NCBI GenBank assembly: GCA_026545225.1
Contig: CM048849.1
Coordinates: 51,964,836-52,028,835, forward strand
Origin: Cornus controversa
Lineage: Eukaryota; Streptophyta; Magnoliopsida; Cornales; Cornaceae
Reading direction: 5' to 3'
DNA: 64,000 nucleotides
The position numbers and the translations under genes are program-made. Below, one piece after another: positions 36,053 to 48,427 of this stretch (within the stretch, counting starts at the first letter, position 1; every line of letters begins with the position of its first letter). Under the pieces are notes generated by a model, which saw nothing but the letters and a program-made list of their open reading frames with translations, was not told the DNA's origin and searched no databases.

Positions 36053-36786
36053 TAAAAAGAGTTGATAGAGAGAGAAAAAGAGGACAGAGAGAGGAAGGGG
36101 GGATAGAGAGATAAAGGGGAAAATAGAGAGAATTATTTAAAACTTAGAGAGAGAGAGAGATATGACAAAGAATTAGAGAAATATCGGGGAGATAGAGAAA
36201 GAGAGGGGAAAAGAGAGATTTTAAAAATAAAAAAATTAGAGAGGCCTAGTGGAGTTTTTTTTTTTTTTTTTTGTAATTTTAGAAGAGGCAAATTCTGATA
36301 TTATACTAAAATATAAATATATAATACTAACAAAAAAATCAGTGGGCCCGCCCCCACTAGTTTTGGCTGTGCGCCCTGGCCCGTTGCTACGGCTTTGAGA
36401 TGAGTGGAGAGAGACCCTAGCTTTGTGCAACTCCTTGGTGAAGCAATTGATGTTATTGCTAAAATGGGTGACGTGAGAGAGAGAGCAAGGTTTGGAGGTG
36501 AAGCACAAGCAGAGTCAAGGGTAGTTTGATTGAGTCTTTGAAAACTTGAAGGGCTCCTATTTTGAAGTGAGAGTGAGGGGTTGGGGGCTATGATGGGGTG
36601 AAGTTGAGATGGCTTGATGTTATCACGCGGCTAGTCATGTTTTCTTCGATTTATCAAATCCGTATATTTAGCGGTTATCTTTATCATTTTCCTATCTAAC
36701 AAAGGAAACGAGTGGTGAAGGTATAATCCATGCATTGTTCAGGCAGATTCTTAGCTCTCAAGACTTAGGATTCGTTTGGTAATCGT
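36053..36786. other. Low-complexity intergenic DNA
   Basis: GA-rich (AGAGAG) tracts occupy about 36060-36240, followed by a run of T at about 36254-36273. No gene is supported. Confidence 0.6.
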
Positions 36787-37076
36787 TTATATAAATAGTG
36801 TTTATGTTTCGATTATGTTTATTCATAAACAACATTTTGATAATGCAAAAACGTTCGACTTGTTTTAAAAATCATAAACATAAAAACATGTTTGTTAACT
36901 TGAAAAAACATGTTCTTTCTCTTTTTCAGTTATATAAATAGTGTTTATGTTTCAATTATGTTTATCTATAAACAACATTATTGTTTGATAATGCAAAAAC
37001 GTTCGACTTGTTTTAAAAATCATAAACATAAAACATGTTTGTTAACTTGAAAAAACATGTTCTTTCTCTTTTTCAG
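36787..37076. repeat. Tandem duplication, two units of about 145 bp
   Basis: Unit 1 (36787-36929) and unit 2 (36930-37076) both begin TTATATAAATAGTG and end TTTCTCTTTTTCAG. They differ by only a few bases and small indels. They are non-coding. Confidence 0.88.
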
Positions 37077-37219
37077 TCTCGTAACGAGAAGGAATTCTTA
37101 TGGATGCACGTGCACGAGAGTCAATTGCAATTGTCTTGTCAGAGATGAAATTGTTTGTCATAGTACTTGCATGATTTTTTCTTGAATTTTTTGCAGCTCC
37201 TAAAAACCTACAAGTTCAT

Positions 37220-38381
37220 GTATATTAGCAATTATGAAAAAAAAAAGTGCCTAAAGAACCTCATCAATCAATTTTTTACCAAATTTGGTATCAATTGCAA
37301 CTTCTCATTTGTCTTGAACTAGCTCTTTTCTGTCATTCCCCACATGCGCCTGAGATGTCACAGATTCATCAATTTTAATAATAATAAATTTGTCATATGA
37401 TTACTACAACCGCATACCACATATTTTTTGCAGTGGCATTTGGGCAAGATATGATCAAGTGTTCTTCATTAATATTTCATCATCAACTTTTACTTCATCA
37501 GCTTTTTCTGAATTTAAATTTTCTTGACTTTTAGAACTGTACCAACATTGTTTTCCTTTATGCACATATGGTTTTACAAATGGAGTATTGAGGAATATTG
37601 GGATTCTTATCTTTGTACCAACAATCCTGTTCAATATGGCCATTCTTTCTAAAATTATAACACACAGGAATTTCACCATTACCTTTGATAAATTGCCTTC
37701 ATTTTCCATTAGTTTGGTTCATTCTTTTGCTTTGAAAGTCATGATTTTTCCCTTTTCTATTTGAGCCTATTTTAGAGTCAAATTTTGATTGGAAAGCTTG
37801 CTCCACTTGATTTTTAGTGTACCTGTTCAATCTCTCCTCTTTCATTTTTAGTGAATCCATTAATTGAGTAAAAGACAATGTAGACAAATTTGGGTGTTAG
37901 ACTTCTCAAAAGTTTTTCAACTACCTTTTGATCAGTTAAATTCTCGTCTACAGATTTCGCTTCATTTATAATAGAAATAACTCTAATGTGATAAGTATGA
38001 ATTGACTCAGAAATTTTCACCATCAAAGTTTTAAATTCACGACGGAGAGTCTGCAGCTATAAGGTAATTACCTGACTCGATCCTTCGTATTCATTCTGAA
38101 GCAACTCCCATGCTTCTTTGGATGTTTGAGCTCTAATATTATTCTAGGAAAAATAGTGTCGTGCAAACCTTGTTGAATATAGGAAAAGTAGTTATTCTTT
38201 GTGGAGCTGTAATTCTCTCTTTCTGATTATCATTTTTTGCATAAACATTCTCTACTAATTCCCTCAACTCAAGATATATATACAACATTTTCATTTTTAT
38301 ACTCCAAAACTGATCATTTTCATCTTTGAAAATGGAAACAATTGGATAAGAATTATTTGAAGAATTACCTGTTGCAGCCAT
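37220..38381 (-). pseudogene. Copia gag-protease relic (DUF4219/UBN2 type)
   Basis: Read on the minus strand it starts MAATGNSSNN and shows FWSIKMKM (DUF4219-like), then KEAWELLQNEYEGSSQVITL, then a helix with HTYHIRVISIINE and VEKLLRSLTPKF (UBN2 gag), then STLSFTQLMDSLKMKEERLN. A zinc-knuckle region follows around 37650 in broken frame. Remnants toward the protease read VAIDTKFGKKLIDEVL near 37230. Several stops and frameshifts interrupt it, and no LTR could be placed with confidence. Confidence 0.75.
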
Positions 38382-39999
38382 TTTTTTACCTTAACATAGC
38401 TTTTCTAACTTCAGTTCAGATCTCATTCTTCCTTTAAAAATAAGAGGTTATAGTATCTCTGAGAAGATCTACAATACATCCGGTGTATTTACGCCGGATG
38501 AATCTCAACGGTGCAAACACGCAAGGTAGATTCTATCTCTCATGTACAACACGCAATGTTTAAATTCACCGGATGTATTTACATCGAATGTATGTAAACA
38601 TGCTCCATTTGAACAATATGTAATTGTGACAACAAAAATCTTGTCCAGTGCATATATCAATAATAGTAAATTGATTTTTTTTTCTTTCGTTTTTTGGTTT
38701 GAGTTTGAAGTGACTCCAAGACTTGTATCTTGCTGATACATGTAATATTTAGAAGAAAATGTATTAATTTTCTCCAGAAGAACAGGGAAGTTTGAGTGAA
38801 ATAAGATTATTTAGAAAGAAATTGTGTTTTGGTTTAGTTAATGTGTCTCAGAATCATAGAACACTGAATTTCAAAATATATTATATAAAAGTTAACTCTT
38901 TATTAAACTCAAAATTAAGTGTATCCGCATAAATTATAAATCTAGAAAAAATGTATATGATAAATAAAAATTCGCACCCCTGGTAAACCTTCAGAACCTA
39001 AATTAAAGCAAATACATACATCTGGGCTTCGACTCTCAAGAACTTCTCCTTAGGGAGGGATCATATCATCCAAATTAATGATTTGATGGGACATATTATA
39101 GGCAGAGATCATACCATCCAAGTTAATAATCTAACGGGAATATACATATATTTTTTCTTTACCTTTCAAATTAGTTAATGAAAGTTAATGATGGTGGATA
39201 ACAATTAACTTCATTTTACAAACTATTGACATTCGTTTTTTGTTTTGTTTTATTTAGAAATGATAGATATATAGAATTGTTAAGTAGAATTGTCAGACCT
39301 ATATTTTGTCACTGAGTGGTTATATGACTTCTTCTCAAACTTTGCTTAATTATTTTTGAATTAAAGTTTTTAAAATATGGTAGTCAACCTCTCTTGAGGT
39401 TTGATTGACTTTGTTTCGGTTACTACTTGTTTTAATTGACAATCAATTCTGTTAAAGTCGAATAATATAAAAATCTAATAGTCAAAACTATTCTCGGTAG
39501 CGGTAGTGTTAGTGTAACATTAATGGAGAAAAAATATATATAAAATATGTTAATCTCAGTAAAAAAATTAGAAATTGAGGTTATTTTTACACGAAAGAAT
39601 GATAAGTTAAAAATACTTTTGTAATTGTATATTATATGTGATTTTGTTTAACAGTTGATTAGTTTGTTGATAGTTTTGTAAAATTTTTAATTTTGAACAT
39701 AATTAAGCTAAACCTATGAAACGTGAGGGTAATTTACCTAGATTAAAAAATAAAAAGAGTTTACTACAATCTTAATCAAACAACAGCAAAGATTGACAAA
39801 ACAATGTCAATAAATTCTAAGAATTGTCATTTCCCTAATCCAACCAACTACAAAATTTTACCATTATAATACTCGAGTTGTCATTACATGCTCAAGGTTA
39901 TATGGATAATTTAATATAAGAGGAAGGGTACAGTGAGAAACTCAGACCAGCATAATTCCCCTAAAGCTTTTGCCGCGTACGTGTAGCTTTCTGGCTAGA
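38382..39999. other. Intergenic DNA upstream of VOZ
   Basis: No gene is supported. A palindrome-rich patch at 38461-38600 has repeated CCGGTGTATTTAC/CCGGATGTATTTAC text. The rest is AT-rich. Confidence 0.55.
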
Positions 40000-40390
40000 A
40001 AGAGAACTGAACGAGAAGAGAGAGATAGAGAGAGAAAAGAACTAGTAGAAAAAGCACCGCTCTACTCTCTCTCTAGTCTCTTACCAGTTACCACTCACTC
40101 TCTCTCTCTCATCTGCTCAAACTTTCCGATTCCGAGATAGGTATCAAATGCTTTCTCTTTCGATCAATCTCTCAGCTTTTCGAATATTTGCTTTTTCTCT
40201 GTAATTTCCTTAGACTTTCGTTCTTTTATTGTTGTCTCTGTTCCTCTCTTGTTATTATTCACAAATTCATGGTCAAAGTTTGTCATCATAACTAAATTTG
40301 TGGTTTTCAATCTAATTTAGAGTTGATTGTGAATTGCGACCTATTTAATTGTGGTTTGGCAGCTGATTGTTGAGAATATAGGGTTTTTCT
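40000..40390 (+). promoter_or_regulatory. VOZ 5' UTR region with a probable leader intron
   Basis: The region is rich in CT/GA repeats (about 40010-40110), as in many plant 5' UTRs. A donor-like AG|GTATCA at about 40139-40141 and an acceptor-like ATATAG at about 40381, ten bases before the ATG, would remove a leader intron of about 240 bp. This is inferred from consensus only. Confidence 0.45.
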
Positions 40391-43300
40391 ATGGGAAAAG
40401 GTACGAAGATTGGTGGATGCAAGTCTGCGTCGCACCAACTATTCAAGGATAGGGCCAAGAACCGTGTGGATGATCTTCAGGGCATGTTCTCGGATCTGCA
40501 ATCTGCGAGGAAGGAGAGCCGTACTATTGATGTAGCTGTACTCGAAGAGCAAGTTCATCAGATGCTTCGAGAGTGGAAAGCTGAACTCAACGAGCCCTCT
40601 CCAGCGTCTTCTCTGCACGTTAGCGTCTTCTATATATCCCTTTAGTATATATATGTATGTGTTTGAATGTATGTATATATGAATGTACACAGTACACACA
40701 GATAAGCATGTTTTGTCGATTTATGCAATAAAAGAATTACAAAAAAATTAGGCCAATCATTTTATATGATGCAGAGTGTTGAAATATATAGAAAAAACAG
40801 GAACAACGAGTTTATGTAGTGTAAACAAGTATGTTAATATGGGTGCTTAGAAGAGATAGGATCACCCATCAACATGCGAGGGAGAAATTAAGAGTGATTT
40901 CTATTACTGAAAAATAAGAGGAAGTATATTTAGGTGATATGAACATGTACAAGTAAGAGCTAGAGATGCATGGAAGGTAGGAGATAGAGAGGGGGACCCA
41001 AGTTAACATGGGATGAAATCGTTATAAACAATTTTAAAAAGTGAACTTATAAGAGAGATGGCTTGGAATACAAAAGAATGAAAAAGTAGAATTCATCTTG
41101 CCGATCCTGCACATATGAGATTAAGGCAAGGATGACGATGACAACAATGATGATAAATTTTTAATTATGGATTATAATGTAAATGTCAACTGTGCAGGGT
41201 GGAAGTATGGGGTCTTTTTCGTCGGACATTTGTCGGTTGTTGCAGCTTTATGAAGAAGAAGATGATGCCACCAGTGCATTAGTTGCCCCAAAGCCTGAGC
41301 CTGATGGGCAAAAAATCAGCAGTAGTGCTATTTTCCAAGAGGTATATATCTTATTAGAATTAGTTTAGTTCGCATGTAAGTCTTATAGTTTTTGTCTAAG
41401 TTCGGTTTGCATTTAAATCTTACTATTTTAATTAGTTTCGAATTGTAAATTTGGTTCATACATCCATTCACACGTATATATATAGAGAGAGGGAGAGTGA
41501 TCCATTGTTGAAGCTTTTTTATATCCCCACTAGCATAAGAAGCATTCATTTATAAGTAGGTGGACTTAGAACCTTAGAGCGTAAGGAATTCATGGATTTC
41601 AAGTAGGAATAGTTAAGAGGGGACAGAACAAAATTTTCTATTAAAGGTATTCCAGTCTTTATCTAGAAATCTCTCGTTGCTATGTGACACCAAAATCGTG
41701 ATGTGATGTTTAATTTATTTTAACTAAATCTTAGCAGGTGTGAATTGCTTTTACTTTCTCCACTACCACTGTTTCTATGTCCAATAGAAACAAGATGTGC
41801 AACACTACATTTTCATAATTCATTATATGCCAGTTGATTCTTCTTAGTTTCTCAGCATAAAGATTTATGAACCAGAAGAAGATAATAGGCACTTTGGAGT
41901 GCCTAGTGCAATTCCCTGTATTGTTCTTGTGCCACCCTTTTGAATTTTTTCAGCCAAATGCGTTTCTGTTATGCTTGCATGTACTTGTGTTTATTACTTC
42001 TTTCCTTCCTTCATCTTTTTTATTCCTGAGAAGTGTCTGCTCAATGATCTTAACTTCATTTGTTTTGTTTTCTAGTTTGAAACTTGTAACATATGAATTA
42101 TGTCTGTTTTATGGTTGATTGTTTCATGTGAAGTTGCTATAGTTGTGTTTACCCCTTTTCTCCATGCAATAACACTTACAAACAGTGTTATGCCCCGACT
42201 TCTTATGGTTCGCTCAAATAATCATATTTCACTAACTCTATCTAGGGTCAAATCTTTGGTCAATTTGTGGTCCCAATCGCTTTCCTGACAAGCTTAACCA
42301 AATTTATTTTGTTTGCCCCTTATCCTTACCCATATTGCTCCTTCTAGGTGTTGACCATGCAATAGGTGTTTGTTGTGCATGACCTAATCAATTTCAATGA
42401 ATTCTTTACCATTCTTTTCTTGTATGGTCATCTATCTGTCTCAATATCCTTATTTCATTGTTCTTAATTTAGTTACATGCACTTTCGTCCTATATAGCGT
42501 GCCCGTTCTGTAGGGTGAGGCTGCTCTGATAGTTGTATTACTTTTTGTTTTTATTTATTTATTTTATTTTAAAGCTATTACTATCTCCAATCTCCTCTTT
42601 TGCTCTTTCCTATGAATGATTGATCCAGGATGACAAAAAACTAGATATGTTGTTTCTGAGCCATGAATCTCTTCCCTTATTTGCCACTCTTAACTTTACT
42701 AATTGATAATTCTTTATGTTCTTAACTCTGTTATCCTAGAATGCACATCTCTGTAATTCTAGGTTACTAGTTATCCAATACTATAATTGGCTAAAAGTAA
42801 ATCATCCTTGAACATGCGCTATGAGATCTTTTCTTTAATATTACAACTTTGTACTCGAGCTATGAAATTAGACAAGGACTCTTCGCAAAGACCTACTGTG
42901 CTTGGAAATTCACTTGTTCATCTCCTCACTGTTCTCATGCCAGTCAGCTCTCCATCATTTACGCCATTGATCACATCTATTTATTTAGTTTGGTACTACT
43001 TTGATTTCAAGGATATTGCATTTTCTAGTCTGTATTTGAATTCAATAAAAAGGTCTTTCTTCATTTCCAGAAACTTTCCATGAACAAAATTTGTTATAAA
43101 ATAGCTTATGTTGCTGATCCTTCTGGTATAAAGCCTAGTTGATTTTTGGTTGGTCTTTTTCATTTTCTTTTTTCAAATAAAATTAGTCTTGGCCTTTCAC
43201 TCTTGAGAGGTTTGTAGCATGATTCATTAGTTGTTTTCTACATGGTTAGTGCAACTTGGAATATTGCCTTTATTCTTCTGTATAGGAATTCAGGTGCTCT

Positions 43301-45311
43301 CCTCCAGTTACCAATGGGTTCCTTATTTTCACGATCTGGTTATATATTCACTGGCATACACCTGCACACTGCTTATACATGATATCTAGCTTTTTATGGG
43401 CTTTGTATGGGCTTGTTATTTTAATCTTTGGGGGATTTATTAACTTTAAGTACTGTTTAATTCTTGGCAGTGCTTATAAGTTTTCACCTGGGTTGTGTAT
43501 TTAAGTGCTAACCTGATCTACTCTCCACTTTACCTTTTCCATATAAAGAGAGGGAGGGAGAATTTGCTTTTCGACTGTGGTTGTGCATTCAGAGCGTTTC
43601 TTTTCCTTTTATTCTGCAACCCAAATCAGCACGCCTTAAGCACTTCTCTTTCTGCTTCTCTTCATTTTATATTAAGGTTCAAGGTCCATTCCCTTTAGAT
43701 ACTACATCGGTTTCTTTTCTTAACTCTTATATTACCATTAGCCCTCCCCATCCATATCCATTTCCCCTTTTCTGCTATGTTTATTTCTCTAGATAATAGC
43801 AATTTTTTTCTCTTTCAAGTTAAACCATTTATGCAGACAGTTATTCCTTCTCTTCTCCTTCCATCTTCTTAATTTACTTTGTCCTTTGTGCGTAAGAGAG
43901 GGAAAGTGTTTGCTTGTGGTTGTGTGTTCAGAATGTTCCTTTTCCTCTTTATTCTGCAATTTGAATCAACAAGCTTTGAAAACTCTCTCTCTGCTTCTCA
44001 TTGTTTTAATGAATTCTCTTTATCTCCAGCATGTCTGTAAGGCTTTTAAATGGATACTTACTGATGAGTTGTGCTTTGGATTATGCAGCAGTGCTTTAGT
44101 GTGAATCAGGGGCCACAGGGACAAGGATTTCAGTTGGTTGATCAATGCAAAGATTCCCCTTCAGGAGTTTACAACATGGGAGTCAATAACTTTGGGTTTG
44201 CTACTCAGTTGGATTATCATGCTTTTGATTTTCATCAAGACTTTGAGCAGACTCTTTTTGCTGGTTTTGATGGTTCGGGTCTTTGTGGAGAGGAAGCTAT
44301 CCCTCAGATCTCTGGTTTTCTGCCAAATATTTGCCCTCCACCTTCTGCTTTCTTGGGGCCGAAATGTGCGCTTTGGGATTGTAACAGGCCTGCTCAAGGT
44401 TTGGCCTGGTGTCAAGACTATTGCAGTACCCTTCATGGAGCACTTGCACTGAATGAAGGTCCACCTGGTATGACTCCGGTTCTGCGACCTGGTGGCATTG
44501 GTGTGAAAGATCCAGTGCTTTTCAATGCTCTTAGGGCCAAAGCACAAGGAAAACATGTTGGTATTCCAGAATGTGAGGGAGCAGCGACTGCAAAGTCCCC
44601 TTGGAATGCTCCCGGTAAGTTTGTAAATGTGTTAAGTTTGTTCTGTTATTAACTTTTTTTCTTTTCCTTTTCTCCCCATTAAGTTGGGGAAGACCTTGTG
44701 TTAATGATTTCATTTGAGAGTTTTGTACGACCAATTGATTCCCTTGTGTTATTGCAGAACTATTTGATTTTACAGTACTTGAGGGTGAGACCATTAGGGA
44801 GTGGCTCTTTTTTGATAAGCCTCGAAGAGCATTTGAGAGTGGAAATAGAAAGCAAAGGTCATTGCCAGATTATAATGGACGTGGCTGGCATGAGTCAAGG
44901 AAGCAAGTGATGAATGAGTTTGGAGGGTTGAAGAGATCTTATTATATGGATCCACAACCAATGAAAAATTGTGAATGGCACCTTTATGAGTACGAGATCG
45001 ATAAGTGTGATGCTTGTGCCTTGTATAGGTTGGAATTTAAGCTCGTTGATGGTAAGAAGAGTCCAAAAGGAAAAATTACAAATGATTCAGTTGTTGATCT
45101 GCAGAAGCAGATGAGAAGGCTTACTGCCGAGTTTCCCTTGGACAAGAAGCCCTCCCTCAAGGGAAGGACAAAGGCTAATTTGAGGGATGGTGTTGGAAAT
45201 GTCTATTCTGCTCCAAAGCAAATGGCACCTACAAGTGAAGGTTTTGATTATGGAATTGGTGCACCGTATGATTACCTTGTCGACAATTCGAATGGCTATT
45301 ACTTGACGTAA
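40391..45311 (+). CDS. VOZ: VOZ transcription factor (vascular plant one-zinc-finger protein)
   Basis: Nuclear plant-specific regulator, 483 residues from four coding exons: 40391-40618, 41198-41341, 44089-44614, 44758-45311 (1,452 bp, in frame), matching the about 485 residues usual for the family. The N-terminal domain has [14 protein letters not shown] and [19 protein letters not shown]. The VOZ domain (from about residue 217) has the zinc ligand pattern C-x4-C-x9-C-x3-C-x3-H in [20 protein letters not shown] (217, 222, 232, 236) with His240, then the conserved [31 protein letters not shown] and WHLYEYEI blocks. Family members bind DNA as dimers, interact with phytochrome B, promote flowering and act in abiotic and pathogen stress. 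All splice sites are GT-AG. Intron 1 holds a LINE fragment and intron 2 is 2.7 kb. There is no sign of damage. Whether it is VOZ1 or VOZ2 cannot be settled here. Confidence 0.95.
40745..41155 (+). mobile_element. RTE-type LINE 3' fragment in VOZ intron 1
   Basis: The fragment begins with a [14 protein letters not shown] reading, continues through traces of the same region as 35610-36020 (for example GGACCCAAGTTAACATGGGATG encodes the PKLTWDE block, and CTTGCCGATCCTGCACA the LADP block) and ends with a GATGACGATGACAACAATGATGA tail. It is a 5'-truncated, decayed copy in the same orientation as the gene. Confidence 0.7.
41342..44088 (+). other. VOZ intron 2, with an internal direct repeat
   Basis: No separate gene is evident in this 2,747-bp intron. 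Two related blocks (about 43545-43680 and 43893-44015) share AAGAGAGGGA, TGTGGTTGTG, TTTATTCTGCAA and CTCTCTGCTTCTC in the same order, so the segment was duplicated about 345 bp apart, the second copy close to the acceptor of exon 3. Confidence 0.7.
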
Positions 45312-46515
45312 TTGAAGAAACTTGGAGGCATATGGAATAAGCAGCATTTTTTGTTGGTCCGGTATAATCAGCCGAATGTTTGTGTTATGGCACTTACTCA
45401 GTTGATTCTCTGTTTCTATTCTTCTCTATCATATCATTCAGTCTTCTGTCTCTCATCAACCTGATGTTGTCTTGGTCACATGAGGACATGATGCATAGTT
45501 TTTTGTTCTCTGGAGGCTCAATGCTGAATCGGACTGTGATGCTTGAGCATATTCTAACTGCTGGATGATGGTTTACAACTGGCTAAATTGCCTCCTTTTA
45601 CTATTATTTTTTTCCTGACCTGATGTTCTATATGATGAACACTCTAAACAGTCAGGGTGTCACCAGGTCTGGAATGGTGCATGCAACAACATACCTGTGA
45701 GTCTGTGACATCTTCCAAACCTTATTTGGATTGTTAAGACTATACACTAATTATATATAGAGAAACAGTGGTTATGATAGATATTAGCAGCAATTTGTAA
45801 TTTTCTAGTTACTGGGTATGTGAAATGCTTGTCTAGATTTTCTTGTTTGTCTGGCTATCATCAACATCATCATCAAGTATGCATGGTCGCTATTTCAATT
45901 TTGACACAGGTGGTTGTTCCACTTCTCCCTATTTATCTGCTGTCAAGAGTTCTGATGTTTTCTGTTTCACAAGTTCCTTTTCCTCTCTTATGAACTACAC
46001 AACTGGTCAGGGTCAATGTGAGAAGGTTGGATGCAAATTCTGTTTGAAATTTGAAGTTTGTGTAGGTGGTTTAACAATCCCTCCATTTATTGATGCCATT
46101 ACATTACTGAATTGGAATACTATCAGGAAGGAGTGTCTTGGATAGTTGAGACTCTGATGGTTGTTTAGCCTCATTTGTTGGATGATGAGTGGGTTATAGC
46201 GCGTTTCATTCAACCAATGAGTCTAGATAATCTTGCAACTATTTTCACAGCATTCCTCTTATCATTTAGCAAGGTTTTTACTTGAGACATTAAGAAATGA
46301 GGGCAAATGAGACGTTCATGTTTATTAAGAAATAAAAATACATAAATCAAGACATTTTTTTTTTACTTGGAACATATGAAAGAAACCTAAATTTCTAGGT
46401 GTAGAGAAGGAAAACTTTAGACTCCATAGGAACACCGGACATGTGACTTTCTACTGTTAGCAGAAAAAAAGACAAATTAGTGATTCAGAAGTTGGTACAA
46501 GCTCCTCCACTTGGT
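45312..46515 (+). other. VOZ 3' flank
   Basis: This includes the VOZ 3' UTR, whose end cannot be fixed. The 100-codon open frame at 45843-46145 has no recognisable domain and no splice context. Nothing else is supported. Confidence 0.5.
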
Positions 46516-46519
46516 TGAC

Positions 46520-46790
46520 ATGAAGACTGGTGTAGTATTAGCGGCATTTAGCAGCAACAGTGGGTGAAGGGTGTTGTAGAACTCCTTTGAAATATATTCT
46601 CCGCCACCATCAAACTGAAATATCTTATTTTTTTTGTCCAAGTTGACATTCCACAAATTTATAAAAATGAATGAATCAATTCAAAAAATCTAATTTTTGC
46701 TTCACATGATATATCCATATAAATATAGTGGAATCATCAACAAAGAGCACATAATACTTAGAAGTTGGTTTATCAAATGTAAGAATATTA
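46520..46790 (-). pseudogene. Copia integrase relic
   Basis: The minus strand reads KYYVLFVDDSTIFIWIYHVK, then after a stop a FIHFYKFVECQ segment, then FQFDGGGEYISKEFYN in another frame. These are the successive blocks of a Ty1/Copia integrase core (first and second catalytic Asp). Stops and frameshifts are present and the rest of the element is missing. Confidence 0.75.
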
Positions 46791-47550
46791 TCTTGGAATG
46801 GCTTATTACATTGTAATGGTTTAGTTGAGGGGCCTTGGATTGGCATTGGCATGGGGGATTGGAAAGAATGAAAACGATAAACTTGACGACTTTATAAAAC
46901 CAACAAAAAGAACCTACATTTACGTGGCAATAAACTAATGGTATTCTCCAAGTCTTTTAATACATATAAAATACGATAAGTATTTTAGACAGAAATACCA
47001 TTTTCACCCCCTTTCATCGTTTTCATCCTCTTTTATTTCTCTTCCCTCTTTGTATATCTGTCACTCCTCATCTTTTTGCTACCATTAACCATTAAAAGAG
47101 TGACTTGCAGAATTTTGTTTTTTCTTTGTTCCCTTCCACTAATATTAGATAAGGTTAATCTTCTGAAAACAAGTTGTTGGTATTGTTGTGTCCAGATCTG
47201 AATTTTCGCAACCATTTGAATATATTCTGAAAATTTGTTGAAGAATGTGAGGGTTGTTCCGATGATGGATTTGGACAGAGAGAGAAAGATGATCAATGGT
47301 GGGAAGAGTGAGAGTACTTATTGGTTGAGAAAAAAGAGATAACATATTCTGAAAATTTAAGGATATTTTAGTAAGCCACGTTAATGTTACATCACCAATC
47401 AGGATTGTGTTAAATTAATTGGTTGATGTAGCATTACTCTAAAAAGAAAGGTGGTTTGCATATTCCTCAAAGGGTATTATCTTAGATTAATTTTGCAATG
47501 AGATCAGGGATTGGCTCATTTTTTCTCCTTGAGCTGGTCTATCTTCCTAA
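46791..47550. other. Intergenic DNA
   Basis: No gene is supported. Open frames on the minus strand at 47033-47345 are short and have no recognisable domain. Confidence 0.5.
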
Positions 47551-47559
47551 GAAACAAAC

Positions 47560-48047
47560 CTGTTGGAAGAAGAGATGACTGAGGAAGAGATTAAGAAGGT
47601 GGTTTATCAAATGGGAGCTGATAAAAGTCCAGTCAAGTCACCGATGGCTTTCCTCCTAGATTTTTTCAACAATTTGGAGAGGTGGTCCCGATGAAGCTAA
47701 AGTTGTCAAGTATTTCTTCAGTTCTTCTAGATTGTCGAAAGTAATTAATCCATCATTTATTTGCTTAATCCCAAAACAGAATAATTGCTCCAAGGTATCG
47801 GATTTCAGACCTATTGCTTTTATGTCCCACAGTTTATAAGGTAATCACTAAAATTTTAGCTGACAGATTGATTTGAAGAAGTCTTATGACACTGTTTCTT
47901 GGCCTTTCTTATTCTCTTTGTTGCATCACTTCGGATTTGGTGAGAAATGGGTAAATTGGAACAAGGTCCGGCTTTCAACCTCATGGTTCTCAATTCTGAA
48001 TTCTTGTCTTCTTTGGAGTAGAAGTGAAGGAAGGTCGAATTCAATTG
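47560..48047 (+). pseudogene. L1-type LINE reverse transcriptase relic
   Basis: In shifting frames it reads MTEEEIKKVVYQMGADKSP, then FICLIPKQNNCSKVSDFRPI, then LKKSYDTVSWPFLFSLLHHF and GFGEKWVNW. These are the ordered blocks of plant L1 RTs. Part between the LADR-like block and the KSYDTVSW block is deleted. The Copia element at 48053 is inserted at its end. Confidence 0.75.
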
Positions 48048-48052
48048 TATTC

Positions 48053-48301
48053 TATTAGTGGCAATAATGTGTGAATATCTTTGTGATTATTCTGTAAATA
48101 TTCCCTAGACTAGACTATGTTAAGATGAGTTGTATGATTGATTTTCTTTCCTAACTTAGCTTATTTGCTACTTAGTTTAGCTTTGCTATTTATGTAAATC
48201 TTCTTGCTGTACAAGAAAAGATAGATGTAGCTTTGTATATATATCCCATTGCGGACCAAATTAAAGGAAAAAAAGGAAATCATTTTCCACAAAACACTTT
48301 A
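48053..48301 (+). repeat. 5' LTR of the Copia element
   Basis: The LTR is 249 bp, bounded by the target duplication on the left and the primer site on the right. It matches 52844-53090. Confidence 0.92.
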
Positions 48302-48314
48302 TGGTATCAGAGCC
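48302..48314 (+). other. Primer binding site
   Basis: TGGTATCAGAGCC, complementary to the 3' end of initiator Met tRNA, directly abuts the 5' LTR. Confidence 0.92.
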
Positions 48315-48427
48315 ACTCAAAAACAGGAGAGACGACCATTTATTTATTTATTTATTTTCTTCAATCGTTCTCTAGCGATTGAAACCTTCGACCTTCAAAC
48401 ACGAAATCCGACTATCGACACCTCGTT

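Noticed and set aside
38542-38736. Short ORFs on both strands near 38.5-38.7 kb
   Set aside because: They overlap on opposite strands within a repeat-like patch, with no domain.
45843-46145. 100-codon ORF downstream of VOZ
   Set aside because: No domain, no conserved neighbour and ordinary intergenic composition; the length is compatible with chance.
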